Origin: Candidatus Krumholzibacteriia bacterium
GTDB taxonomy: Bacteria > Krumholzibacteriota > Krumholzibacteriia > LZORAL124-64-63
DNA: 11,101 nt
Reading direction: 5' to 3'
Assembly (NCBI GenBank): GCA_016744275.1
Contig: JADGEP010000092.1
Coordinates: 1-11,101, forward strand
Made by a program: the position numbers and the translations under genes
Shown here: in pieces, positions 1 to 6,936 of the stretch
How positions within the stretch are numbered: position 1 is the stretch's first letter
Layout of the letters: each line of letters opens with the position of its first letter
The notes under the pieces: model-generated
Told to the model about the DNA's origin: nothing
The model's database searches: none
The model's input: only the letters and a program-made list of their open reading frames with translations

Positions 1-1
1 C

Positions 2-1300
2 TCCGTGGGTGTGGCCATTCTGGGCGCGGACACCGAGATCAAAGAGGGCGACACAGTCACCCGCACCGGCACCATTGCTTCGGTGCCTGTTGGTGAAGGT
101 GTTGTCGGCCGCGTGCTGAATGCCGTGGGCCAGCCCATCGACGGTGAAGGCCCCGTGCCCAGCACCGAGACCCGCTCCATCGAATTGAAAGCCCCCGGCG
201 TGACCGAGCGTCAGCCCGTGGGCCAACCGTTGATGACCGGCCTGAAGGCCGTCGACTCGATGATCCCCATTGGTCGGGGCCAGCGCGAGTTGATCATTGG
301 CGATCGCGGTACCGGTAAAACGGCCGTCGCCATCGATACGATCATCAACCAAAAAGGCAAGAACGTGCAGTGCTTCTACGTGGCCGTTGGCCAGAAGCAG
401 TCCACGGTTGCCGCGGTGCACAAGAAGCTCAAAGAGCACGGCGCGATGGATTTCACCACCATCATCGCCGCCAGTGCCTCCGAGCCCGCGCCCTTGCTTT
501 TCCTGGCGCCCTACACCGGCACCACCATGGCCGAGCACTTCATGTGGAAGGGCATGGACACCCTCGTTGTTTACGATGATCTGTCCAAGCAGGCCAATGC
601 CTACCGCCAGATGTCGCTCTTGCTGCGTCGCCCGCCGGGACGTGAAGCCTTTCCCGGCGATGTGTTCTATTTGCACAGTCGCCTGCTCGAGCGCTCGGTG
701 AAGTTGAGCGAAGAAAACGGCGGCGGTTCGTTGACCGCCCTGCCGATCATCGAGACCCAGGCCTCTGATGTGTCGGCCTACATTCCGACCAACGTGATTT
801 CGATCACCGATGGCCAGATTTTCCTGGAGAATGACTTGTTCTACCAGGGCATCCGGCCCGCCATCAACGTGGGTATTTCGGTATCCCGTGTGGGTGGCGC
901 CGCGCAGACCAAGGCCATGAAGAAGGTTGCCGGTTCGCTGCGATTGGACCTGGCCCAGTACCGCGAGCTGCAGGCCTTTGCCCAGTTCGGTTCGGACCTG
1001 GACAAGTCGACCCAGCGTCAGCTGACCCGTGGCGAGCGCATGGTGGAAATTCTTAAGCAGGGCCAGTATGTGCCCATGGCCAATGAGAATCAGGTGGCGA
1101 TCATTTTTGCCGCCTCCAAGGGTTTCCTCGACACCGTGCCCATCGCCGATGTGGCTCAGTGGGAAATCGATTTCCACGCCTACATGGGTGAGAACCACAG
1201 CGGCGTGATGCACGCCATCGCCGAGAGCGGCAAGCTGGACGACCAGATCGTGACCGATCTGACCGGAGCCATCGAAAGTTTCATCAAGACCCGCGGCTAG
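2..1300 (+). CDS. atpA: F1F0 ATP synthase subunit alpha (5' partial)
   Basis: This is the non-catalytic nucleotide-binding subunit of the F1 head, which alternates with beta in the alpha3beta3 ring. The reading frame is already open at base 2, and the first visible residues (SVGVAILG) align with roughly residue 90 of the E. coli protein, so about 90 N-terminal residues lie outside the window. The 432 visible codons include the Walker A loop GDRGTGKT (bases 299-322), the DDLSKQA segment, the block RRPPGREAFPGDVFYLHSRL, and the arginine-finger motif SVSRVGG with its Arg codon at 887-889. Gly replaces the Gln found in the common GDRQTGKT loop. The gene ends with TAG, 60 bases before gamma, and is cotranscribed with it by position. 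Identity is certain; only the start is missing. Confidence 0.98.
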   Translation, partial: SVGVAILGADTEIKEGDTVTRTGTIASVPVGEGVVGRVLNAVGQPIDGEGPVPSTETRSIELKAPGVTERQPVGQPLMTGLKAVDSMIPIGRGQRELIIGDRGTGKTAVAIDTIINQKGKNVQCFYVAVGQKQSTVAAVHKKLKEHGAMDFTTIIAASASEPAPLLFLAPYTGTTMAEHFMWKGMDTLVVYDDLSKQANAYRQMSLLLRRPPGREAFPGDVFYLHSRLLERSVKLSEENGGGSLTALPIIETQASDVSAYIPTNVISITDGQIFLENDLFYQGIRPAINVGISVSRVGGAAQTKAMKKVAGSLRLDLAQYRELQAFAQFGSDLDKSTQRQLTRGERMVEILKQGQYVPMANENQVAIIFAASKGFLDTVPIADVAQWEIDFHAYMGENHSGVMHAIAESGKLDDQIVTDLTGAIESFIKTRG

Positions 1301-1340
1301 ATCTCGTTGGAGATTGGTCCCGGAAATCTTGATTCAAGAT
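1301..1340 (+). repeat. Two small hairpins in the alpha-gamma spacer
   Basis: The 60-base spacer between alpha and gamma holds two perfect inverted repeats. ATCTC (1301-1305) pairs with GAGAT (1310-1314) around a 4-nt loop, and ATCTTG (1326-1331) pairs with CAAGAT (1335-1340) around a 3-nt loop. An 8-bp palindrome CTGATCAG (1343-1350) then runs into the gamma Shine-Dalgarno. There is no T-tract, so these do not look like terminators. They may be mRNA processing or translation-tuning structures, or chance. Confidence 0.4.
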
Positions 1341-1348
1341 CGCTGATC

Positions 1349-1357
1349 AGGAGGTAA
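1349..1357 (+). promoter_or_regulatory. Strong Shine-Dalgarno of the gamma subunit gene
   Basis: AGGAGGTAA is an exact extended anti-16S match. Its AGGAGG core ends 6 bases before a GTG codon at 1361. This fixes GTG as the gamma start, although an ATG would be more usual. Confidence 0.9.
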
Positions 1358-1360
1358 CCC

Positions 1361-2245
1361 GTGGCGGGAGCCGGGGTAAAAGTACTCAATACGCGGATTC
1401 GCTCGGTCAAGAGCACGCAGCAGATCACCAAAGCCATGAAAATGGTGGCGGCGGCCAAGCTGGCGCGTTCCCAGGGCAAGATGTTGGCCGCGCGTCCCTA
1501 CTCGCAGAAGCTCACCGAGCTGATGACCGAGTTGGCGGGCAAAGCCGAGATCGCTCATCCGCTGTTTGATGTCCGTCCGGTCAAGAGCCGGTTGTATTTG
1601 GTGATCACTTCAGACAAGGGTCTGTGTGGTTCCTACAACATGAACGTGCTCAAGCTGGCGCAAAAAACCGTGGACGCTTCGATCGCCGAAGGCATCGAGA
1701 CCCAGGTCTACGCCGTGGGTCGCAAGGTGGCCGAGTTTTTTGGCAAGCGCGGCTACACCGTGTTCGATAAGCACACCGACTTTGGTGGCGAAGCGAACAG
1801 CGAACGGGGCAACCTGGTGGGCAATACCGCCGTGGGCGCTTTCGTGGACGCCACCTTCGACGAAGTGCGGGTCGTGTACGCGTCGTTCATCAGCACGATG
1901 ACTCAGCAACCGGTTGATCAAGCCCTGCTGCCCATCGCGCCCGACGCCATGTCCTCCGGCGAGACTGAAGAAGATGAGAAGGACAGCAACCTGGAGTACA
2001 TCTGGGAACCGAGTCAGGAAGAGATGTTCGCCACTCTTCTGCCGCTGTACCTGAAGAACCGGGTCTTCATGACCCTGAGCGAAGCGTTCACCAGTGAGCA
2101 CGCAGCCCGCATGACGAGCATGAGTGCCGCCACCGAGAACGCCGGCGAGATGATTGATGCCCTGACGTTGCAGCGCAACCGCGAACGCCAGGCGACGATC
2201 ACTTCCGAACTTTTGGATATCGTAGGCGGAGCGAACGCTCTCTAA
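1361..2245 (+). CDS. atpG: F1F0 ATP synthase subunit gamma
   Basis: Gamma is the central rotor shaft that couples proton flow through F0 to catalysis in the alpha3beta3 ring. The 294-residue product is close to the family norm (about 287 in E. coli). Its two ends are diagnostic. The N-terminal helix carries VKVLNTRIRSVKSTQQITKA and the following MKMVAAAKL. The C-terminal helix carries NAGEMIDALTLQRNRERQA and the terminal IVGGANAL. These helices form the coiled coil inside the F1 head. An acidic stretch near residues 195-207 (GETEEDEKD) lies in the middle domain, which varies between lineages. The start is GTG, chosen because of the perfect Shine-Dalgarno just upstream. It lies 60 bases after alpha and 44 bases before beta. 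Confidence 0.98.
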   Translation: MAGAGVKVLNTRIRSVKSTQQITKAMKMVAAAKLARSQGKMLAARPYSQKLTELMTELAGKAEIAHPLFDVRPVKSRLYLVITSDKGLCGSYNMNVLKLAQKTVDASIAEGIETQVYAVGRKVAEFFGKRGYTVFDKHTDFGGEANSERGNLVGNTAVGAFVDATFDEVRVVYASFISTMTQQPVDQALLPIAPDAMSSGETEEDEKDSNLEYIWEPSQEEMFATLLPLYLKNRVFMTLSEAFTSEHAARMTSMSAATENAGEMIDALTLQRNRERQATITSELLDIVGGANAL

Positions 2246-2248
2246 GAC

Positions 2249-2262
2249 GGGACCGCGGTCCC
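2249..2262 (+). repeat. 14-bp GC-rich palindrome between gamma and beta
   Basis: GGGACCGCGGTCCC is a perfect palindrome beginning 3 bases after the gamma stop codon. As RNA it can fold as a 5-bp GGGAC/GTCCC stem with a CGCG loop. It is followed by AAAATG rather than a T-tract, so termination is unlikely. A processing or translational-coupling role is possible but unproven. Confidence 0.5.
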
Positions 2263-2274
2263 AAAATGTGGAAC

Positions 2275-2280
2275 AAGGAG
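2275..2280 (+). promoter_or_regulatory. Shine-Dalgarno that decides the beta start
   Basis: AAGGAG lies 9 bases before ATG 2290. An earlier in-frame ATG at 2266 has no Shine-Dalgarno, and this motif would fall inside its coding sequence. The ATG at 2290 is therefore preferred. Confidence 0.85.
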
Positions 2281-2289
2281 ACAAGAAAA

Positions 2290-3702
2290 ATGGCCGAGAA
2301 CTACGGCAAGATCCAACAGGTGATTGGTCCCACAGTGGATCTCGAATTCGATTCGGATCATCTGCCGAAGATCCTGAACGCGATCCGTATCACCGATGCT
2401 GACCGGAACATCGACCTCATCGTCGAAGTTGCCCAGCACATCGGAAACAATACGGTGCGTACCATTGCCATGGACTCCACCGATGGCCTCGTGCGCGGGA
2501 TGAAAGGGCTGGATACCGGCTCCCCGATCATGGTGCCGGTTGGTGACCAGTGTCTGGGCCGTTTGTTCAACCTCTTGGGCAAGACTCTCGACGGCAAGGG
2601 CGACTTGCCCGAGCCCGACAAGAAATCTCCCATCCACGCCACGCCGCCCGACCTGGTCAACCAGGGCGAGGCCAACGAGCTGTTCGAAACCGGTATCAAG
2701 GTTGTCGACCTTCTCGCTCCCTACGTTAAAGGTGGCAAGATCGGCCTCTTTGGTGGTGCCGGTGTGGGCAAGACCGTGATCGTGATGGAGCTCATCCACG
2801 CCATCGCCACCCAGCACGGTGGCTACTCCGTATTCTGCGGTGTGGGCGAGCGTACTCGCGAGGGCAACGATCTCTGGCTGGAGATGACCGAGTCCGGAGT
2901 GATCGACAACACCGCCCTGGTGTTTGGTCAGATGAACGAGCCGCCCGGAGCCCGCCTGCGCGTGGCCCTGTCCGGCCTGACCATGGCTGAGCACTTCCGC
3001 GATGTGTTGAACCAGGACGTGCTGCTCTTCGTTGACAACATGTTCCGCTTCACCCAGGCCGGTTCGGAAGTGTCCGCGCTGCTGGGCCGCATGCCTTCGG
3101 CGGTGGGTTACCAGCCCACGCTGGCGACGGAAATGGGCCAGTTGCAGGAGCGCATCACCTCGACGCGCAGCGGTTCGATCACCTCGGTGCAGGCCATCTA
3201 CGTGCCCGCCGATGATTTGACTGATCCGGCGCCGGCCACCGCGTTCTCGCATCTCGATGCGACCACGGTGTTGTCCCGCCAGATCGCTGAGCTGGGCATT
3301 TACCCGGCGGTGGATCCCCTGGATTCCACGAGCCGTATTCTCGAGCCCGGTGTGTTGGGACAGGATCACTACGACCTGGCCCGTGAGGTGCAGGGCATTC
3401 TGCAGCGCTACAAGGATCTGCAGGACATCATTGCCATTCTGGGTATGGACGAACTTTCGGACGAAGACAAGGTCGCCGTCGAGCGCGCCCGTAAAATCCA
3501 GAAGTTCCTCTCGCAGCCGTTCTTTGTCGCTGAGGTTTTCACCGGCATGACCGGCCGTTACGTCAAGCTGGAGGATACCATCCGCAGCTTCCGTGGCTTG
3601 GTCGACGGTGAGTACGATCACATCCCCGAGCAGTGCTTCTACATGTGCGGCGCCATCGAGGAAGTCATCGAAAACTACGAGAAGCTGCAGGCGGAGGATT
3701 AA
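2290..3702 (+). CDS. atpD: F1F0 ATP synthase subunit beta
   Basis: Beta is the catalytic subunit that makes ATP from ADP and phosphate in the F1 head. From ATG 2290 the product is 470 residues (E. coli 460). It shows the Walker A loop GGAGVGKT at residues 155-162, the catalytic glutamate in GERTREGND (Glu187), Walker B in LLFVDNMFRF (Asp249), the block ALLGRMPSAVGYQPTLATEM, and the DELSDED element (387-393) that contacts gamma during rotation. All catalytic residues I looked for are present. The C-terminal signature YDHIPEQCFYM is slightly divergent (commonly YDHLPEQAFYM). The gene starts 44 bases after gamma and ends 3 bases before epsilon, so translational coupling with epsilon is likely. 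Confidence 0.98.
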   Translation: MAENYGKIQQVIGPTVDLEFDSDHLPKILNAIRITDADRNIDLIVEVAQHIGNNTVRTIAMDSTDGLVRGMKGLDTGSPIMVPVGDQCLGRLFNLLGKTLDGKGDLPEPDKKSPIHATPPDLVNQGEANELFETGIKVVDLLAPYVKGGKIGLFGGAGVGKTVIVMELIHAIATQHGGYSVFCGVGERTREGNDLWLEMTESGVIDNTALVFGQMNEPPGARLRVALSGLTMAEHFRDVLNQDVLLFVDNMFRFTQAGSEVSALLGRMPSAVGYQPTLATEMGQLQERITSTRSGSITSVQAIYVPADDLTDPAPATAFSHLDATTVLSRQIAELGIYPAVDPLDSTSRILEPGVLGQDHYDLAREVQGILQRYKDLQDIIAILGMDELSDEDKVAVERARKIQKFLSQPFFVAEVFTGMTGRYVKLEDTIRSFRGLVDGEYDHIPEQCFYMCGAIEEVIENYEKLQAED

Positions 3703-3705
3703 GCC

Positions 3706-4119
3706 ATGGCCAAGAGCTTCAAGGTCGTGATCGTCACGCCAGACAAGACAGCTTACGAGGGCGACGCCATTTCCGCGACGATCCCTGGAATGGCTGGATA
3801 TATCGGTGTGTGGGCTAACCACGCACCGTTGGTCGGTGCCGTGGCGCCAGGCATGGTCGGTTTGAAAATCGATGAAGCCGGCAGCGAAAAGTATTTTTCG
3901 GTGGGCACCGGTTTTGTTGAAATCAGCGACAATGTGGTCAATCTGATGACCGATACTTGTGAAATCGGTGAGGAGATCGACGTCGTCCGGGCCGAAGAGG
4001 CTTTGGAACGCGCTCGGCAACGGCTGGTTTCCATGGAAACGGAACTGGATCGTGAGCGCGCCCGGCTGGCCGTCTCAAGGGCCCAGGCCAGGATCAACGC
4101 CGAGAAACACACGCACTAG
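3706..4119 (+). CDS. atpC: F1F0 ATP synthase subunit epsilon
   Basis: Epsilon sits at the foot of the gamma shaft. In bacteria it can inhibit ATP hydrolysis through its C-terminal helices. The 137-residue product is normal in length (E. coli 139). Residues 1-85 form the beta-sandwich, with the typical segment TPDKTAYEGDA, then GYIGVWANHAPLVG and FVEISDNVVNLMTD. Residues from about 95 are rich in Glu, Arg and Ala (EEALERARQRL onward) and form the helical hairpin. ATG 3706 has GGAGG at 3693-3697, 8 bases upstream and inside the end of the beta gene. It is the last gene of the operon; a strong hairpin follows 22 bases after the stop. Confidence 0.96.
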   Translation: MAKSFKVVIVTPDKTAYEGDAISATIPGMAGYIGVWANHAPLVGAVAPGMVGLKIDEAGSEKYFSVGTGFVEISDNVVNLMTDTCEIGEEIDVVRAEEALERARQRLVSMETELDRERARLAVSRAQARINAEKHTH

Positions 4120-4141
4120 ATCAGCCTTCGGCTTCGTGGAA

Positions 4142-4182
4142 AAAGAACACCGCCTGGACATCTCGTCCAGGCGGTGTTCTTT
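4142..4182. terminator. Bidirectional rho-independent terminator
   Basis: Bases 4142-4159 pair perfectly with 4165-4182 (18 bp) around the 5-nt loop ATCTC. The + strand arm ends in TTCTTT. On the - strand the hairpin is followed by TTTTT (complement of 4140-4144 region). It lies between the epsilon stop (4119) and the kinase stop (4187-4189), so it can end both convergent transcripts. Confidence 0.92.
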
Positions 4183-4186
4183 GGAC

Positions 4187-6124
4187 TCAGTTGTCTTGGT
4201 CCAGCACCGTGCGGATCATCATTCCCAGTTCCTGGCGGTCGAAGGGCTTGTTCAGTAAGTGCATTTCGGTTTCACCCGGACATCCGGCCAACAGGTTGTC
4301 ATTCGTGTAGCCAGACATGAAGACCAGCTTGGCCTTTGGCAAATAGGGACGCAAGGTTTGGCTCAATTCTGGTCCGCTCATCGTGGGCATGACCACATCG
4401 GATAGCAACAAGTCGATTTCTCCACCATGCTCAGTGGCGGTCCGAAGGGCCCGCGCCTTGGTCTCTGCAGAATAGACCTGATACCCATAACTTTCGAGAT
4501 AACGGACGGCAATGTTCAGGACATCCTGGTCATCCTCCACCACGAGAATGGTTTCGCCTCCACCCAACGCCGCCGGCGCCGTCGACTCTATTCCGTCGAC
4601 CAGTTCGGCCGGATCATGGGCCGGCAGGTGAATCCGGAAAGTGGTGCCTTTGCCAACTGCAGTATCAATCTCGATGTGACCATGATTCTGGTGAACAATT
4701 CCATACACAGTCGAACGACCAAGCCCGGTTCCCTGATTGCAATTCTTGGTCGTGAAGAACGGCTCAAAAATGTGCTCAACGACGTCAGGTTCCATGCCAC
4801 AGCCGTCGTCCGCAACCGTGATGGTGGCGAAGTCGCCGGCACGGTGGGAAAAATCGTACTGACAGATACCGCACTGGCCACCCTCGAATGAGGTGCTGAT
4901 GGCGATGGTGCCATTGCCACCGATGGCGTCGCGGGCATTGACACAGAGGTTGGTCAGGACCTGATCCAATTGGCTGGGGTCCATCTTGATGACCGCGGGC
5001 TTGTCCGCCGGATTCCATTGCAACTGGATATCTTCGCCCAAGGTGCGGGTCAACATGGCCGTGATCTGACTGATGGCTTCATTCAAATCGAAAACCACTG
5101 GTTTGGATTCCTGCCGCTTGGCAAAAGCGAGCAACTGCTGGGTCAGGTCCGCCGCCTTCAGTGACGCGCCCTGGACCATGGCGATTTCATCGTGCGCCGG
5201 ATGGTGGGGGGCGAGAGTATCACGCGCCAGGTCAGCATGACCCATGATCACGAACAACATGTTGTTGAAGTCATGCGCAATGCCACCGGCCAGACGTCCG
5301 ACCGACTCCATCTTATGACCGTGCGCCAGTTGGGCCTCCAGCTCCAGGCGCTCTTCGGCGAATTTCTTGTTCAACGTCAGGTCATGCACGACAACAACCA
5401 CACCAACGATGCGGCCATCCGTGCTTTTGTGGGGCTGGTAGGTGACATCCTTGTATCTTTTCTCGCCGCTCCCGTATTCGAACCAATTCTGGTATTTGAT
5501 GGGTTCACCGGCCAAGGCTCGGTCCAGTTGCGCCTTCACGACCGTTGCAAAAACTTCGGGTCCCATCACCTCAGCGACAGTCTTGTTGATGATGTCGTCG
5601 CGGTGAAATTCATATTCGCGCAGATAGGCCTCGTTGACCGTGAGGTAGCGATAGTTGCCATCGATGTAGGACATCATGTCGTCGGTCGAACTCATGATCG
5701 CTTCGAGACGCCGCTGGTGTTCCTGCGACTGTTGCCGCTCACTGAGATCGCGCACGATCGACAGGATGACTTGGCGCTCACAATAGACCGCGATTTTGGA
5801 GCTGATTTCGACGGGAAACTCGACGCCGTTCTTGGTTCTGTGTGTGGCCTCAAAAACGGCTGCACCGCCATCCAGCAATTGACGCCGGGCCGTCTGGGCA
5901 CCGCGTTGGGCTGAATCTTCTGGCAAGCTGATGTCCGTGGGCGAAAGCTTGAGCAGCTCCTCTCGTGTATATCCGTAACGACTGCAGGCGGTGTCGTTGA
6001 CTTCGACAAAACACTGGAAGCCGGAATCCGTGTATAGGTGCACAAAGGCAGCGTCGTTGAGACCGTGCAAGAGAGTCTCAATCCGTGGCCCCAAATTCTC
6101 ACCGGCCAAGGGTGTGTTGGACAA
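4187..6124 (-). CDS. Cytosolic hybrid sensor histidine kinase (PAS-PAS-HisKA-HATPase-REC)
   Basis: This hybrid two-component kinase should autophosphorylate on His and pass the phosphate to its own receiver domain. The order is PAS 1 (about residues 15-130), PAS 2 (about 140-255), HisKA with the phospho-acceptor in GGIAHDFNNM (His284), HATPase with N box NLCVNARDA (Asn396), DDGCGM, IFEPFFTT and GTGLGRST, then a receiver (about 522-640) with the acidic EDD, phospho-acceptor Asp576 in LLLSDVVMP, a Ser in MSGY and Lys626 in LNKPF. I see no membrane segment or signal peptide, so it should sense a cytoplasmic cue through PAS. Arg470 replaces the usual Leu of GTGLGLST. TTG at 6124 is chosen because GGAGG (6130-6134) precedes it by 5 bases; an in-frame TTG at 6136 would add 4 residues. 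The signal and output partner are unknown. Confidence 0.93.
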   Translation of the reverse strand: MSNTPLAGENLGPRIETLLHGLNDAAFVHLYTDSGFQCFVEVNDTACSRYGYTREELLKLSPTDISLPEDSAQRGAQTARRQLLDGGAAVFEATHRTKNGVEFPVEISSKIAVYCERQVILSIVRDLSERQQSQEHQRRLEAIMSSTDDMMSYIDGNYRYLTVNEAYLREYEFHRDDIINKTVAEVMGPEVFATVVKAQLDRALAGEPIKYQNWFEYGSGEKRYKDVTYQPHKSTDGRIVGVVVVVHDLTLNKKFAEERLELEAQLAHGHKMESVGRLAGGIAHDFNNMLFVIMGHADLARDTLAPHHPAHDEIAMVQGASLKAADLTQQLLAFAKRQESKPVVFDLNEAISQITAMLTRTLGEDIQLQWNPADKPAVIKMDPSQLDQVLTNLCVNARDAIGGNGTIAISTSFEGGQCGICQYDFSHRAGDFATITVADDGCGMEPDVVEHIFEPFFTTKNCNQGTGLGRSTVYGIVHQNHGHIEIDTAVGKGTTFRIHLPAHDPAELVDGIESTAPAALGGGETILVVEDDQDVLNIAVRYLESYGYQVYSAETKARALRTATEHGGEIDLLLSDVVMPTMSGPELSQTLRPYLPKAKLVFMSGYTNDNLLAGCPGETEMHLLNKPFDRQELGMMIRTVLDQDN

Positions 6125-6129
6125 GATCG

Positions 6130-6134
6130 CCTCC
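6130..6134 (-). promoter_or_regulatory. Shine-Dalgarno deciding the kinase start
   Basis: On the - strand GGAGG is followed by CGATC and then TTG at 6124-6122. The alternative TTG at 6136 overlaps this motif and has nothing comparable upstream. An in-frame TAG at 6148-6146 rules out any longer start. Confidence 0.7.
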
Positions 6135-6226
6135 AATATGATGACCTAATGAAATACTGTAGCCGATTTCAATTAATAATGATACTTGATTTTCGTAATG
6201 AGGACCGGTGCAAGGTGTTAGACTGC

Positions 6227-6270
6227 ATCGGCTTCACCGGAGCCGATTGACCCCAGCATTCATCTGGGGT
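6227..6270 (+). repeat. Two adjacent 21-nt hairpins upstream of the 6318 gene
   Basis: ATCGGCT (6227-6233) pairs with AGCCGAT (6241-6247). Two bases later ACCCCAG (6250-6256) pairs with CTGGGGT (6264-6270). Both are perfect 7-bp stems with 7-nt loops. They differ in sequence but have the same geometry. They sit in the divergent spacer between the kinase gene and the membrane protein gene and end 47 bases before ATG 6318. There is no T-tract. They could be 5'-leader RNA structures or operator half-sites. The rest of the spacer (6137-6226) is AT-rich near 6170-6195, but I could not fix a convincing promoter. Confidence 0.5.
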
Positions 6271-6317
6271 ATTCTGGAAGCCAATATCAAAATGATCCCC
6301 GCGCCGAAGGAGCGTCC

Positions 6318-6884
6318 ATGATATCCCTCTTCGCCCTCTGGCTGCCCATTCTGCTGGCCGCGGTGGCCACTTTCCTGGTCAGCTTCATCACCCACATGGT
6401 TTTCACATACCACAACAGCAACTACGACACGGTGCCCGGTGAAGATCGGGTGATGGATGCCCTGCGGCCATTCAACATCCCGGCCGGCGACTACATGTTT
6501 CCGGCCTGTGCCGACAACAAGACTCGGGAAACCGAAGAGTACAAGGCCCGCCTGGCCAAGGGCCCGGTGGCGATCATGACCGTGTACCCCAACGGCGAAT
6601 TTGCCATGGGCAAGGTCCTGGTGCAGTGGTTCATCTACTGCGTTCTGGTCAGCATTTTTGTGGCCTATGTGACCCGCATGACCCTGGATCCGGGCACGGA
6701 GTACTTGCAGGTTTCGCGGGTCGCAAGCGTGGCAGCATTCATGGGCTTTGGCTTGGCCCTGATGCAGAATTCGATCTGGTACAACCGGAAGTGGAGCACC
6801 ACGCTCAAGACGATGTTCGATTCGCTGCTCTACGCGCTGTTCACGGGCGGCATCTTCGGCTGGTTGTGGCCGTCGGGAGTGTGA
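6318..6884 (+). CDS. Conserved four-helix membrane protein of unknown function
   Basis: The product has 188 residues and four predicted membrane helices, at about 4-28, 100-120, 134-153 and 166-185. Between helices 1 and 2 lies a soluble loop of about 70 residues with segments that look conserved: DRVMDALRPFNIPAGDYMFP (residues 43-62) and KGPVAIMTVYPNGEFAMGK (81-99). I believe similar unnamed membrane proteins occur in several bacterial phyla, but I know of no assigned role and give none. ATG 6318 has AAGGAG (6307-6312) 5 bases upstream, so the start is firm. The gene is divergent from the kinase, behind two leader hairpins, and meets the next gene tail to tail 22 bases after its stop. Confidence 0.85.
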   Translation: MISLFALWLPILLAAVATFLVSFITHMVFTYHNSNYDTVPGEDRVMDALRPFNIPAGDYMFPACADNKTRETEEYKARLAKGPVAIMTVYPNGEFAMGKVLVQWFIYCVLVSIFVAYVTRMTLDPGTEYLQVSRVASVAAFMGFGLALMQNSIWYNRKWSTTLKTMFDSLLYALFTGGIFGWLWPSGV

Positions 6885-6893
6885 TTCAAATTG

Positions 6894-6936
6894 GCAACCA
6901 CTTGGCTCAGTCTGACCACTGGGCCAAGGTGGTTGC
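6894..6936. terminator. Hairpin over a convergent gene junction, possible terminator
   Basis: GCAACCAC-TTGGC (6894-6906) pairs with GCCAAG-GTGGTTGC (6923-6936) with one bulged base. A T-G wobble and CAGT/ACTG extend the stem inward around the loop CTGACC (6912-6917). It starts 9 bases after the stop of the 6318 gene and covers the last codons of the 6907 gene. There is no good T-tract on the + strand and only a weak AATTTG on the - strand. Termination of one or both convergent transcripts is the likely role. Confidence 0.55.

Noticed and set aside
1610..2284. 224-codon open frame antisense to atpG
   Set aside because: It lies wholly opposite a certain gene, with no family resemblance and no supported start.
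2266..2289. Earlier ATG for the beta subunit
   Set aside because: It adds MWNKETRK with no family match, and the AAGGAG motif serving ATG 2290 falls inside it.
2242..4020. 592-codon open frame antisense to atpD and atpC
   Set aside because: It mirrors the codon structure of two certain genes, is rich in His, Gly and Val as such shadows are, and shows no recognisable domain.
5192..5914. 240-codon + strand frame opposite the histidine kinase
   Set aside because: It is antisense to the PAS and HisKA coding region, whose motifs are clear; the frame has no domain of its own.
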